DNA of 64,000 nt from Kibdelosporangium aridum. GTDB taxonomy: Bacteria > Actinomycetota > Actinomycetes > Mycobacteriales > Pseudonocardiaceae. The notes beneath the pieces were generated by a model. That model saw only the letters and a program-made list of their open reading frames with translations, was not told the origin of the DNA and searched no databases. The first letter of the stretch is position 1. Every line of letters begins with the position of its first letter. The stretch is from contig NZ_FWXV01000011.1 of the NCBI RefSeq assembly GCF_900176515.1, forward strand, positions 62,001-126,000. Direction: 5' to 3'. This document shows positions 51,712 to 60,412 of the stretch, piece by piece. The position numbers and the translations under genes are program-made.

Positions 51712-53082
51712 ATGAGGTTACGAGTCCTGCTTGTCGCGTGTCTTCTCTTAGTCAGCGCACCAGCCGCTGCGGCTGCTTCGCCGACTGTGTCGCTGTTGCG
51801 GGACACCGAGCTCGATTCTTCGGCCCTGTACTTCGTTTCCTACGACGGGCTGGTGAACAACGAGTCCTACCAACAGGACGCGATCCTCAGCTACGCGGGC
51901 TACCAGTACGCGACCTGGTACACCGCCGACCGCAGCGTGGTGGTCGCGCGGCGCAAGCTGCCCAGTGGCGGCTGGCAAAAGGTCGTACTGCCGCACAAGC
52001 TGAGCGTCAACGACTCGCACAACGTGATCTCGTTGGGCATCTCCCCCACCGACGGGCGCTTGCACGTGGCCATGGACACGCACAACACGCCGGTTTTCTA
52101 CGTCAAGTCCGAGCCCGGCCTGGTGTGGTCGTCAACGTGGTCCGCGGCGAGGTTCGGCCCTGTGCAAAGGACTTTGGACGGCGTGGACCTCGGCGCGATC
52201 ACGTACCCGCAGTTCGTGGTCACGCCCGAACGACGCCTGCAGCTGAGCTACCGGACCGGCGGCTCGGGCAACGGCACCAACGAACTCGCCGAGTACGACG
52301 GGACTTCCTGGCGCAAGCTGGGCAAGTGGTCGTCGGCGACCGGCTCGTGGACCGCGCCCAACGGCGTCACGAGCACGACCCGCAACATGTACCTGCACGG
52401 CCTGACCTACGACCGCAACGGGCGTCTGCACGCCACATTCACCTGGCGTGAAGGCAACGCTGGCGTGCTGTGCAACTCGGGTGGCCTGACCAACCACGAC
52501 ACCGGATACGTCTACAGCGACGACCGTGGCCGTACCTGGCGCAACAACACCGGCAACGCGGTCATCACACCTGTTGCGGTGTCGCAGGATCTGGTGGTCG
52601 ATCCGCTCGACCCGAACCACGGCCTGATGAACCAGGAAAGCCAAGCGGTCGATTCGGCAGGCACTCCGCACGTGATCATCAGCTATGTGCCAGGCCGGTT
52701 CACCCAGTGCGTCACGAGCTACGCCGCCGACCGCACCCGGTGGGCCCGATCGTTCCACTTGGTGCGCAACGCCAACGGGTCGTGGACCAAACGCGAGATC
52801 CCGATCCCGCCGAACGCGACCGGGCGCACCCGGATCGTCTTCGACCGCAACGACAACGCCTACCTCGTGATGCCATACGGCCGGATCGTCACCGCGTCGA
52901 AGGCCAGCGGCTGGACCGACTGGACGCTCGTGTTCGACCGGCCGAGCATGAACGTCTTCGGCGAGGTGACCGTCGACTCCTCCCGGGTGGCGAGCGACGG
53001 CGTGCTGTCCGTGTTCTACCAACAGCGATCCACCGGAACCACACCGTCGCCGATCCGGGTCGCCGATTTCCGTCTTGGATAA
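51712..53082 (+). CDS. Secreted BNR_4 beta-propeller protein, putative rhamnose-releasing enzyme
   Basis: A 456-residue exported protein with a signal peptide (about 1-22) and a seven-bladed propeller pattern of the BNR_4 type (DSHNVISLGISPTDGRLHVA, DTHNTPVFY). BNR_4 members include GH145 rhamnosyl-glucuronate hydrolases and some PL families acting on rhamnose-containing glycans. Its place in the rhamnose operon suggests it frees rhamnose from plant gum or pectin side chains outside the cell. ATG 51712 has GGGGAG 6 nt upstream, 1 bp after rhaI. The exact activity (hydrolase, lyase or binding only) is open. Confidence 0.75.
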   Translation: MRLRVLLVACLLLVSAPAAAAASPTVSLLRDTELDSSALYFVSYDGLVNNESYQQDAILSYAGYQYATWYTADRSVVVARRKLPSGGWQKVVLPHKLSVNDSHNVISLGISPTDGRLHVAMDTHNTPVFYVKSEPGLVWSSTWSAARFGPVQRTLDGVDLGAITYPQFVVTPERRLQLSYRTGGSGNGTNELAEYDGTSWRKLGKWSSATGSWTAPNGVTSTTRNMYLHGLTYDRNGRLHATFTWREGNAGVLCNSGGLTNHDTGYVYSDDRGRTWRNNTGNAVITPVAVSQDLVVDPLDPNHGLMNQESQAVDSAGTPHVIISYVPGRFTQCVTSYAADRTRWARSFHLVRNANGSWTKREIPIPPNATGRTRIVFDRNDNAYLVMPYGRIVTASKASGWTDWTLVFDRPSMNVFGEVTVDSSRVASDGVLSVFYQQRSTGTTPSPIRVADFRLG

Positions 53083-53091
53083 GGAGTTGTT

Positions 53092-55113
53092 GTGACCACA
53101 CCGGTAACCGACCTGCTCAACCGGGCCCACGAGCTCGGGGCGGACCGGCGCAACACCAACTACGCGGGCGGCAACGCGTCGGCGAAAGGGCTCGCACCCG
53201 ACCCGGTGAGCGGCAAGGACGTCGAGCTGATGTGGGTCAAGGGGTCCGGCGGCGACCTCGGCACCCTCACCGAGGCCGGGCTGGCGGTGTTGCGACTGGA
53301 CCGGCTGCGGTCGCTGGTGGACGTCTACCCCGGCGAGGAGCGGGAAGACGAGATGGTCGCCGCGTTCGACTACTGCCTGCACGGCAAGGGCGGCGCGGCA
53401 CCGAGCATCGACACGGCCATGCACGGCCTGCTCGACGCCACCCACGTCGACCATCTGCATCCGGACTCGGGCATCGCGCTGGCGACGGCTGTCGATGGCG
53501 AAGAGCTGACGGGCAAGATCTTCGGCGGCCGGGTCGGCTGGGTGCCGTGGCGGCGCCCAGGTTTCCAGCTCGGACTCGACATCGCCGAGATCAAGCGGGC
53601 CAACCCGGACATGATCGGCGTGATCCTCGGCGGCCACGGCATCACGGCGTGGGGCGAGACCAGCGAGCAGTGCCAGGCGAACTCGCTGGAGATCATCCGG
53701 ACCGCCGAGCGGTACCTGGCCGAGCACGGCAAAGCCGATCCGTTCGGTGCCGAGCTTCCCGGCTACGGCGCCCTTTCCCCGGACGAACGGAAAGCCAGGG
53801 CCGCGCGGCTGTTCCCGGTGCTGCGCGGGCTCGTGTCCACCGACGTGCGCCAGGTCGGGCATTTCACCGACAGCCCCCAGGTGCTGGACTTCCTGGCGCA
53901 CGCCGAGCACCCTCGGCTCGCCGCGCTCGGCACGTCGTGCCCGGACCACTTCCTGCGCACCAAAGTCGCGCCGCTGGTGGTCGATCTTCCTGGTACGGCT
54001 CCGATCGAGGACGTCATCGCCCGGCTGGCCGACCTGCATGCCGCGTACCGCAAGGACTACGCGGCCTACTACGAACGGCATGCGACACCTGACTCACCGC
54101 CGATGCGCGGTGCGGATCCGGCGATCGTGCTCGTCCCGGGCGTCGGCATGTTCAGCTTCGGCCGCGATCCGCAGACCGCACGAGTGGCAGGCGAGTTCTA
54201 CGTCAACGCCATCAACGTGATGCGCGGCGCCGAGTCCGTCTCCCGCTACTCCCCCATCCCCGAGTCGGAGAAGTTCCGGATCGAGTACTGGGAGCTGGAA
54301 GAGGCCAAACTGCGCCGGATGCCCAAGCCCAAACCGCTCGCCACGCGGATCGCCCTGGTCACCGGCGGCGGGTCGGGCATCGGCAAGGCGATCGCACAAC
54401 GGCTGGCCGCCGAGGGCGCTTCGGTCGTGGTCGCGGACGTCAACGCCGAGTCAGCGTCCACAGTGGCCGAGGAGATCGGTGGGGTTTCCGTCTCGGTGAA
54501 CGTCACCGACGAGGAAGCGGTCGCTGAGGCTGTGCGGGCCGCGTGCCTGGCATACGGCGGGCTTGACCTGGTGGTGAACAACGCCGGGCTGTCGGTGTCG
54601 AAACCGTTGGTGGACACCAGTCTCGAGGATTGGGACCGGCAGCACGACGTGATGGCCCGTGGCTCGTTCCTGGTGTCGCGTGAGGCGGCCAAGGTGATGG
54701 TCGCGCAGCGGATGGGCGGCGACATCGTGTACATCGCCAGCAAGAACGCGGTGTTCGCCGGGCCGAACAACATCGCGTACAGCGCCGCCAAAGCCGACCA
54801 GGCGCACCAGGTCCGGCTGCTCGCGGCCGAACTGGGCGAGCACGGTATCCGCGTCAACGGTGTCAACCCGGACGGTGTGGTCCGTGGTTCGGGGATCTTC
54901 GCGTCCGGCTGGGGCGCGCAGCGAGCCGCGGTGTACGGCGTGCCTGAGGAGAAACTCGGCGAGTTCTACGCCCAGCGGACGCTGTTGAAACGGGAAGTGC
55001 TGCCGGAGCACGTCGCCAATGCCGTGTTCGTGCTGACCACGAACGAGCTGTCGCACACCACGGGCCTGTTGGTCCCGGTCGACGCCGGAGTCGCCGCCGC
55101 CTTTCTGCGCTGA
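53092..55113 (+). CDS. Bifunctional rhamnulose-1-phosphate aldolase / dehydrogenase
   Basis: A 673-residue fusion. Residues about 1-410 form a class II aldolase (THVDHLHPDSG with metal-binding His residues) that splits rhamnulose-1-phosphate into DHAP and L-lactaldehyde. Residues about 420-673 form a short-chain dehydrogenase (VTGGGSGIGKAIA, NNAGLSV, YSAAKADQ) that oxidises lactaldehyde. GTG 53092 has AAGGAG upstream. The fusion (RhaDW type) is standard in actinobacteria and Bacillus. Confidence 0.92.
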   Translation: MTTPVTDLLNRAHELGADRRNTNYAGGNASAKGLAPDPVSGKDVELMWVKGSGGDLGTLTEAGLAVLRLDRLRSLVDVYPGEEREDEMVAAFDYCLHGKGGAAPSIDTAMHGLLDATHVDHLHPDSGIALATAVDGEELTGKIFGGRVGWVPWRRPGFQLGLDIAEIKRANPDMIGVILGGHGITAWGETSEQCQANSLEIIRTAERYLAEHGKADPFGAELPGYGALSPDERKARAARLFPVLRGLVSTDVRQVGHFTDSPQVLDFLAHAEHPRLAALGTSCPDHFLRTKVAPLVVDLPGTAPIEDVIARLADLHAAYRKDYAAYYERHATPDSPPMRGADPAIVLVPGVGMFSFGRDPQTARVAGEFYVNAINVMRGAESVSRYSPIPESEKFRIEYWELEEAKLRRMPKPKPLATRIALVTGGGSGIGKAIAQRLAAEGASVVVADVNAESASTVAEEIGGVSVSVNVTDEEAVAEAVRAACLAYGGLDLVVNNAGLSVSKPLVDTSLEDWDRQHDVMARGSFLVSREAAKVMVAQRMGGDIVYIASKNAVFAGPNNIAYSAAKADQAHQVRLLAAELGEHGIRVNGVNPDGVVRGSGIFASGWGAQRAAVYGVPEEKLGEFYAQRTLLKREVLPEHVANAVFVLTTNELSHTTGLLVPVDAGVAAAFLR

Positions 55114-55122
55114 GGAGGAACC

Positions 55123-56523
55123 ATGGACCGCACACCCACGATCGGCCTGGTGGCCGGTGGGCTCGGCGCCTACTGGCCGCAATTCCCCGATCTGCTGCCG
55201 ACCTTGCGGCAGTCGGCGGCGTACGTCAGCGAACGGATCTCCGGCTACGACGCGGAGATCGTGGACGTGGGGTTCATCTCCGACGCCCAGGAAGGCGCGG
55301 TGGCTGCGGAAAAGCTCCGTGCGGCGGGCTGTGACCTGATCGTCGGGTTCCTCACCACGTACATGACCGCGACCATGCTCATGCCGATCGCGCAGCGGTC
55401 CGCTGCGCCGGTGTTGCTGATCAACCTGCAGCCGACCGAATCGATGGATCACGCGACTGTCGACACTGGACAGTGGCTGGCGTACTGCGGCGCATGCCCG
55501 CTGCCGGAGATGGCCAACGCGTTCACCCGCGCGGGCATCGAGTTCCGCAGTGTGTCGGGCTTCCTGCGCGACGAACGGGCGTGGGCCAAGATCGGCAACT
55601 GGATCAGGGCCGCGAGTGTCCGCAAGGTTCTGCGCCATGGGCGGCACGGCCTGATGGGCCACCTGTATCCGGGGATGTACGACGTCTCAACGGATCTCAC
55701 GATGGTCAACGCGCAGTTCGGCGGCCACGTCGAAGTCCTCGAGTACGACGACCTGCGGGTACGAGTGGACAAGGTCACCGACGCCGAGGTCGCCGCCAAG
55801 ACGGCCGAGGCATCGGAGATCTTCGAGGTGACCGAATCGGTGAACGCCGAGGACTTCGCCTGGGGCGCGAAGGTCGCGGTCGGGCTTGACCGGCTGGTCA
55901 CCGACTTCGGCCTGGACAGCTTGGCGTACTACCACCGAGGACTGGACGGCGAGCAGCACGAACGCCTGGCGGCCGGGATGATCCTGGGCGCCAGCCTGCT
56001 GACCGCGCGTGGCGTCCCCGCGGCCGGTGAGTTCGAGCTGCGCACCAGCCTGGCCATGCTGATCATGGACGTCCTGGGCGCGGGCGGTTCGTTCACCGAG
56101 TTCCAGGCGCTGGACTTCACCCGTGGCCACGTCGAGATGGGCCACGACGGCCCAGGACACCTGGCCATCAGCGCGGGCAAACCGTTGCTCCGCGGGCTTG
56201 GTGTGTTCCACGGCAAGCGCGGTTGGGGCGTGTCGGTCGAGTTCGACGTCGCGCACGGACCGGTCACGCTGCTCGGCGTCGGGCAGACCCGCGACGGCCG
56301 GTACAAGCTGATCGCCGCGCAAGGCGACGTCGTGGACGGGCCGCACATGAAGATCGGCAACACCACAAGCCGGGTGGACTTCGGCCGTGATCCCGGCGAG
56401 TGGACCGACGAGTGGTCGGCCAGCGGCGTCGGGCACCACTGGGCACTGGGAACGGGCCACCGGATCGCGGATCTGCGTGCCGTGGCCAGCTTGCTGGACA
56501 TGCCGTTGACCGAGGTCGGCTGA
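55123..56523 (+). CDS. L-fucose/L-arabinose isomerase family protein
   Basis: A 466-residue protein of the L-arabinose/L-fucose isomerase superfamily (TIGLVAGGLGAYWPQFPD, VGFLTTYMTA, RGHVEMGHDGPGHL). It has Glu and His residues placed for a metal site. The operon already encodes a rhamnose isomerase, so this enzyme may handle a second deoxy-sugar such as L-fucose or L-lyxose, or a side-chain sugar of the same glycan. ATG 55123 has GAGGAGG 4-5 nt upstream. Confidence 0.82.
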   Translation: MDRTPTIGLVAGGLGAYWPQFPDLLPTLRQSAAYVSERISGYDAEIVDVGFISDAQEGAVAAEKLRAAGCDLIVGFLTTYMTATMLMPIAQRSAAPVLLINLQPTESMDHATVDTGQWLAYCGACPLPEMANAFTRAGIEFRSVSGFLRDERAWAKIGNWIRAASVRKVLRHGRHGLMGHLYPGMYDVSTDLTMVNAQFGGHVEVLEYDDLRVRVDKVTDAEVAAKTAEASEIFEVTESVNAEDFAWGAKVAVGLDRLVTDFGLDSLAYYHRGLDGEQHERLAAGMILGASLLTARGVPAAGEFELRTSLAMLIMDVLGAGGSFTEFQALDFTRGHVEMGHDGPGHLAISAGKPLLRGLGVFHGKRGWGVSVEFDVAHGPVTLLGVGQTRDGRYKLIAAQGDVVDGPHMKIGNTTSRVDFGRDPGEWTDEWSASGVGHHWALGTGHRIADLRAVASLLDMPLTEVG

Positions 56524-57905
56524 TGCCTGCGTTCGTCGCCGTCGATCTCGGGGCGAGCAGTGGCCGCGTGATGCTGGGCCGCGCCGACGGCGGGCCGATC
56601 GAGCTGGTGGAAGTCCGCCGGTTCGACACCGGCCCACGCACCAGACCCGACGGCGGCCTGCGATGGGACATCTCGACGATGCTGTCCGAGACCATCACAG
56701 GCATCCGCACCGCGGCAGCGGCGGATCCGGTGTCCATCGGGCTGGACTCGTGGGCCGTCGACTACGGCCTCATCGACGCTTCGGGCCGGCTGGACGGCGA
56801 CGTCCGCTGCTACCGCGATCCCCGTACCGAGGGCAAAGCCGATGTGCTGCGGTCCCGGATCGATGATCAAACCCTGTACGGCGTCAACGGTTTGCAGTAC
56901 CTGCCGTTCAACACGGTCTACCAGTTGCTGGCCGAACCACCTGAGCGGCTCGACGGCCACACCATGCTGCTGGTGCCCGACCTGCTCGGCTACCTGCTGA
57001 CCGGCGAGCTGGGCGCGGAAGTCACCAACGCGTCCACAACCGGCCTGCTCGACGCGAAAACCCGGCAGTGGTCGCAGGAAGTGCTTGACGCCAGCGGAAT
57101 TCCGCCGTCTCTGCTGCCGCCGTTGCGCCAGCCGGGTGAACACATCGGACTGTTCGAGTCGATTCCGGTCGTGGCGGTGGCGTCACACGACACAGCGTCA
57201 GCGGTTGCCGCGGTCCCCGCCACACGCGACGACTTCGGATACATCTCCTGCGGAACCTGGTCTCTGGTTGGACTGCGCCTCTCCTCCCCCATGCTCACTG
57301 AAGCCGCGCGGGAGGCCAACTTCACCAACGAGGCCGGTATCGACGGAACAACCCGGTTCCTGCGCAACACCATGGGTTTGTGGCTGCTGAGCGAATCACT
57401 CCGAGTCTGGAACGCCGAGCTGGCGCCGTTGCTGGCGGAGGCCGCCCGGCAACCCGCGTTCGCCGCCGTGATCGATCCGAACGACGAAGTCTTCCTTACG
57501 CCAGGCGACATTCCGGCCCGCATCGCCTCGCAATGCCGCCGGACGGGCCAGACACCGCCCGGCAGTCCACCGGGGATCGTCCGTACCATTCTGGAATCCC
57601 TTGCCCTGGCGCACGCGACGACCCTGCAGGCCGCCGCACGACTGGCCAACCAGGACGTGGCAGTCGTCCACCTGGTCGGCGGTGGCGCTCGCAACGAACT
57701 GTTGTGCCAACTCACCGCCGACGCGTGCGGACTGCCCGTGCTGGCAGGCCCGGTCGAGGCGAGCGCCATGGGCAACATCATCGTCCAAGCGAACGCCGCC
57801 GGAGTCCACGCCGATCCCAGCCCGCCCTTCGCCCGCTATGAGCCGCAAGGAAATCGGCACGACTGGATCGCCGCAGCCCAGCGCATCGGTTTGGCTTTCG
57901 GATAG
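56523..57905 (+). CDS. rhaB: Rhamnulokinase
   Basis: A 460-residue FGGY kinase that phosphorylates L-rhamnulose at O1. Signatures are AVDLGASSGRVM (6-17), GLDSWAVDYGL and SHDTASAVAAVP for substrate binding, CGTWSLVG, and HLVGGGARNELLCQLTAD for ATP. ATG 56523 overlaps the isomerase stop (TGATG). It is the last gene of the operon. Confidence 0.93.
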   Translation: MPAFVAVDLGASSGRVMLGRADGGPIELVEVRRFDTGPRTRPDGGLRWDISTMLSETITGIRTAAAADPVSIGLDSWAVDYGLIDASGRLDGDVRCYRDPRTEGKADVLRSRIDDQTLYGVNGLQYLPFNTVYQLLAEPPERLDGHTMLLVPDLLGYLLTGELGAEVTNASTTGLLDAKTRQWSQEVLDASGIPPSLLPPLRQPGEHIGLFESIPVVAVASHDTASAVAAVPATRDDFGYISCGTWSLVGLRLSSPMLTEAAREANFTNEAGIDGTTRFLRNTMGLWLLSESLRVWNAELAPLLAEAARQPAFAAVIDPNDEVFLTPGDIPARIASQCRRTGQTPPGSPPGIVRTILESLALAHATTLQAAARLANQDVAVVHLVGGGARNELLCQLTADACGLPVLAGPVEASAMGNIIVQANAAGVHADPSPPFARYEPQGNRHDWIAAAQRIGLAFG

Positions 57906-57931
57906 GTATCGCCGTCCACATCAGACAGCCT

Positions 57932-57943
57932 GGAACCGGTTCC
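57932..57943. promoter_or_regulatory. 12-bp palindrome GGAACCGGTTCC after rhaB
   Basis: A perfect palindrome 27 bp after the rhaB stop, before the CBM gene. It has no loop, so it is more like a protein-binding site than a terminator. The binding protein is unknown. Confidence 0.35.
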
Positions 57944-58006
57944 GGGGAGCTGGCCGCGATGCTCTGCGCGCATGAACCCGGCACCCGCCTGCTGAGCCGT
58001 GCTACT

Positions 58007-58033
58007 ACTCCCCAAGCAGGGAGTCCTGGGGAG
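58007..58033 (+). promoter_or_regulatory. Alternative hairpins around RBS of CBM-protein gene
   Basis: ACTCCC (58007-58012) can pair with GGGAGT (58019-58024). The overlapping CTCCCC (58008-58013) can pair with GGGGAG (58028-58033), which is the ribosome binding site of the gene at 58042. The two pairings are exclusive, so one frees and the other hides the binding site. Confidence 0.35.
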
Positions 58034-58041
58034 GACAACAA

Positions 58042-58749
58042 GTGGATCGCAGACTCAAGCGGGCCATGATCGGCGGCAGTACGTGCGCGGTCGCGGTCCT
58101 GGTCACAACGCTGTTGGTCAGTCAGCCCGACGAGCCACTCAGCGCGAAGATCACTGTGCCGCAGGCGCAGGATGCCGACATCGACCCGGGCATCCGCAAC
58201 CCGCCGCCGACCAGTGTGTCTGTGATCCTGCCCGCGCCCCCGGTCGGCACGACGAGCGACGCACCACCACCCCCGCCACCACGGACACCGCCAACCACGT
58301 CGGCGCCTCGCGAACCACTCGCGCCCCCGGCGCGGCCGGCGCCCGCCCAGCCTGTGCCTGTGGATTTCCAGGCCGAGCAGGCCAGGATCCACAAAGGAAG
58401 TGTCCAGTCGAACCACTCCGGGTTCACCGGCTCCGGGTTCGTGGACTACGTCAACGAACGCGGAGGGTCGGTGGAATGGATCGTGACCGCGACGGCGACC
58501 GGACGTACCGACGCGGTGTTCCGGTTCGCCAACGGCAGTAACGCACCCCGGCCGACGGCCATCACAGTGAACGGGATCCTGGTCGCGTCGGTTGCCTTCC
58601 CAGTGACCAACGGCTGGTCGGACTGGCGGACATTGACTGTCCACATAAGCCTGCTGACCGGCTCCAACAACAGCATCAAGGTGATCGCGACGTCCGACAA
58701 CGGCGGCCCGAACCTCGACAAGGTCACTGTGGTTCTGCCACCCAGTTGA
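58042..58749 (+). CDS. Exported protein with carbohydrate-binding module
   Basis: A 235-residue protein with an N-terminal signal anchor (about 10-27), a Pro/Thr-rich linker (about 55-105) and a C-terminal CBM6/CBM35-like domain (FQAEQARIHKGSV, NHSGFTGSGFVDYV, LDKVTVV). No catalytic domain is present. It may tether the cell to a polysaccharide or localise other enzymes. GTG 58042 follows GGGGAGG. The rhamnose operon lies directly upstream, but a separate transcript is likely. Confidence 0.78.
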   Translation: MDRRLKRAMIGGSTCAVAVLVTTLLVSQPDEPLSAKITVPQAQDADIDPGIRNPPPTSVSVILPAPPVGTTSDAPPPPPPRTPPTTSAPREPLAPPARPAPAQPVPVDFQAEQARIHKGSVQSNHSGFTGSGFVDYVNERGGSVEWIVTATATGRTDAVFRFANGSNAPRPTAITVNGILVASVAFPVTNGWSDWRTLTVHISLLTGSNNSIKVIATSDNGGPNLDKVTVVLPPS

Positions 58750-58789
58750 CAGGCATTGACGCCCACCGGCGGGCGTCCACCTCAGCGCG

Positions 58790-59605
58790 TTAGAACCGGA
58801 ACCGCACAATGCGGGTGGACCGTTTCATGCCCGGCAGCAGGTTCATGAGACGGTACATGCGGCGTACGTTCGCGGGCGCCTTGGCCATCAGCACCGGTGA
58901 GTCGTTCATCGGCGCCTCGTCACGGTATTCGAGCCGCGGGTGCCATTCGGCCAGCGCGGCCGGATCGTTGAAGCCGCAGTGGAACTGGGTGCCGTACTTG
59001 CGCAGCGTGGGGTTCCATTTCGAGGTGCGCCACGCCCAGACCGCCACCGTGTCGAACTGTATTTGGCCGGTGGGGAAGGCGTCGACGACGCTGGTCAGCA
59101 GCCGCCGGACGTCGGTCTCGGTCAGGTAGGGCACCAGTCCCTCGGCGATCATCAGCGCCGGCCGGCCGCGCGGGATACGGTCCAGCCAGGTCAGGTCGGT
59201 GACGCTGGAGCCGATCAGGGTGTAGTGCTCGCGTGGTGGCAGGAATTGTTGCCGCAGCTCGATGATGTTGGGGTAGTCCAGGTCGTGCCAGTCGACGGTG
59301 GCGGGCGGGTCGATCCGGTACCCCCGGGCGTCAAGGCCGCAGCCCAGGTGCAGCACCACCGCGTCGGGGTGATCGGCGAGGAAGCTTCGGGCCCAGTCGT
59401 CGTGGGCCTTGGCGCGCACCACGGCGGCGAGGCCCATCTGGCTGGTGCCGAATCTGCGGTTGTCGTAGTCGGGGTCGAGTCGGCGCATCGCCTGCTCGGC
59501 GTACTTGTCACCGAGGATCGGGTCCGGCAGCCGGTTGTCCAGTGCTTTGGCCCTGAGGACGGGGCTGAGGGTCTTCTGCACTCCGACGAGTCCGGTGTCG
59601 TTCAC
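58790..59605 (-). CDS. SAM-dependent methyltransferase, LCM/TIGR00027 type
   Basis: A 271-residue methyltransferase of the leucine carboxyl methyltransferase-like family common in actinobacteria. The SAM motif is LHLGCGLDARGYRI (about 87-100), followed by DWHDLDYPNII and ALMIAEGLVPYLTE. It probably methylates a small-molecule carboxylate or hydroxyl. GTG 59605 is the likely start. The frame is open far upstream, but that part overlaps the divergent MarR gene. It shares a palindromic spacer with that regulator. Confidence 0.85.
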   Translation of the reverse strand: MNDTGLVGVQKTLSPVLRAKALDNRLPDPILGDKYAEQAMRRLDPDYDNRRFGTSQMGLAAVVRAKAHDDWARSFLADHPDAVVLHLGCGLDARGYRIDPPATVDWHDLDYPNIIELRQQFLPPREHYTLIGSSVTDLTWLDRIPRGRPALMIAEGLVPYLTETDVRRLLTSVVDAFPTGQIQFDTVAVWAWRTSKWNPTLRKYGTQFHCGFNDPAALAEWHPRLEYRDEAPMNDSPVLMAKAPANVRRMYRLMNLLPGMKRSTRIVRFRF

Positions 59606-59623
59606 GCCAGCGACGCTACTCTT

Positions 59624-59644
59624 ATTTCGCGAATTTCGTGAAAT
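59624..59644. promoter_or_regulatory. 21-bp near-palindrome between methyltransferase and MarR genes
   Basis: ATTTCGCGAA at the left and TTCGTGAAAT at the right, about one central base, match each other's complement at all but 3 positions. It sits in the 87-bp divergent spacer and is AT-rich compared with its surroundings. It is a good candidate operator for the MarR-like protein controlling both genes. Confidence 0.55.
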
Positions 59645-59692
59645 CTGGAAAGGACTTAAACTGTCGGGGCCACGACGAGGAGGGGAGCTTCG

Positions 59693-60178
59693 GTGACGCG
59701 AGCGGACGAGAGCGCCATCGCCGGCTTCCGGGAACGGTTCGCACAGATCATGGTCGAATCCGGCATGCCCCGGATGGCCTCGCGTGTGTTCGCCGCGCTG
59801 ATGGTCACCGACTCCGGCGAGCTGTCGGCCGCCGAACTCGCCGAGCAACTGGACGCCGGCGCGTCGGCGATCTCGGGAGCGGTCAAATACCTGGTGCAGG
59901 TACGGCTGGTCGAACGCGGCCGCGAACCCCGCAGCCGGCACGACTTCTGCCGGATCCACGAGCACACCTGGAGCCACTTCATCAGCCAGTCCGACCCCGT
60001 GCTGGTCCAGGTGCAGACCGGCGCCGACGAGGGCGTCGCGCTTATGGGTCTCGACTCCCCCGCCGGGCGGCGGCTGGACGAGACCCGCCGGTTCTTCGTG
60101 TTCCTACGCGAGGAGATCAACCAGTCGATGGCCAAGTGGCGGCGGCTCCAGGCAGCCGAAACCGAAGCCGGGAGCTGA
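59693..60178 (+). CDS. MarR/GbsR-type transcriptional regulator
   Basis: A 161-residue winged-helix regulator (LSAAELAEQLDAGASAISGAVKYL, then a basic wing with RGREPRSRHDF). It has a C-terminal dimerisation helix rich in Arg and Glu. GTG 59693 has GGGGAG 5 nt upstream. It is divergent from the methyltransferase and probably represses both through the palindrome between them. The effector is unknown. Confidence 0.85.
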   Translation: MTRADESAIAGFRERFAQIMVESGMPRMASRVFAALMVTDSGELSAAELAEQLDAGASAISGAVKYLVQVRLVERGREPRSRHDFCRIHEHTWSHFISQSDPVLVQVQTGADEGVALMGLDSPAGRRLDETRRFFVFLREEINQSMAKWRRLQAAETEAGS

Positions 60179-60336
60179 CCAATCCCTCCTTCCGGCTGCT
60201 GTCCGTGAGCCCGTTGATAACCGCGGCGTAGTCGCGTGTGAGTCCTACCCAACGATCAGCCAGCTTTCACCGAGGCAGAACGGTCCTGATGTTCCGGCTG
60301 AGCGTCTTGTGGTACGTCACAACCCACGGGCGAGGC

Positions 60337-60362
60337 GGTTCGCGATCTTGAACAACGGGTAA
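60337..60362 (+). promoter_or_regulatory. SigB-type promoter GGTT-N16-GGGTAA
   Basis: GGTT (60337-60340), 16 nt and GGGTAA (60357-60362) match the GNNT-N14-16-GGGTA consensus. It lies 50 bp before a HATPase gene that, with the STAS gene after it, forms a partner-switch pair. This suggests autoregulation by a SigB/SigF-type factor. Confidence 0.5.
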
Positions 60363-60412
60363 CACTCCCCGTGCAAGGACAGCGATACTGCGAGGCTTGA
60401 GGTGATGCGGCG

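Noticed and set aside
52132..54081. 649-codon minus-strand open frame across the BNR and aldolase genes
   Set aside because: Antisense shadow with His/Arg/Val-rich product and no binding site; both plus-strand genes have unmistakable family motifs.
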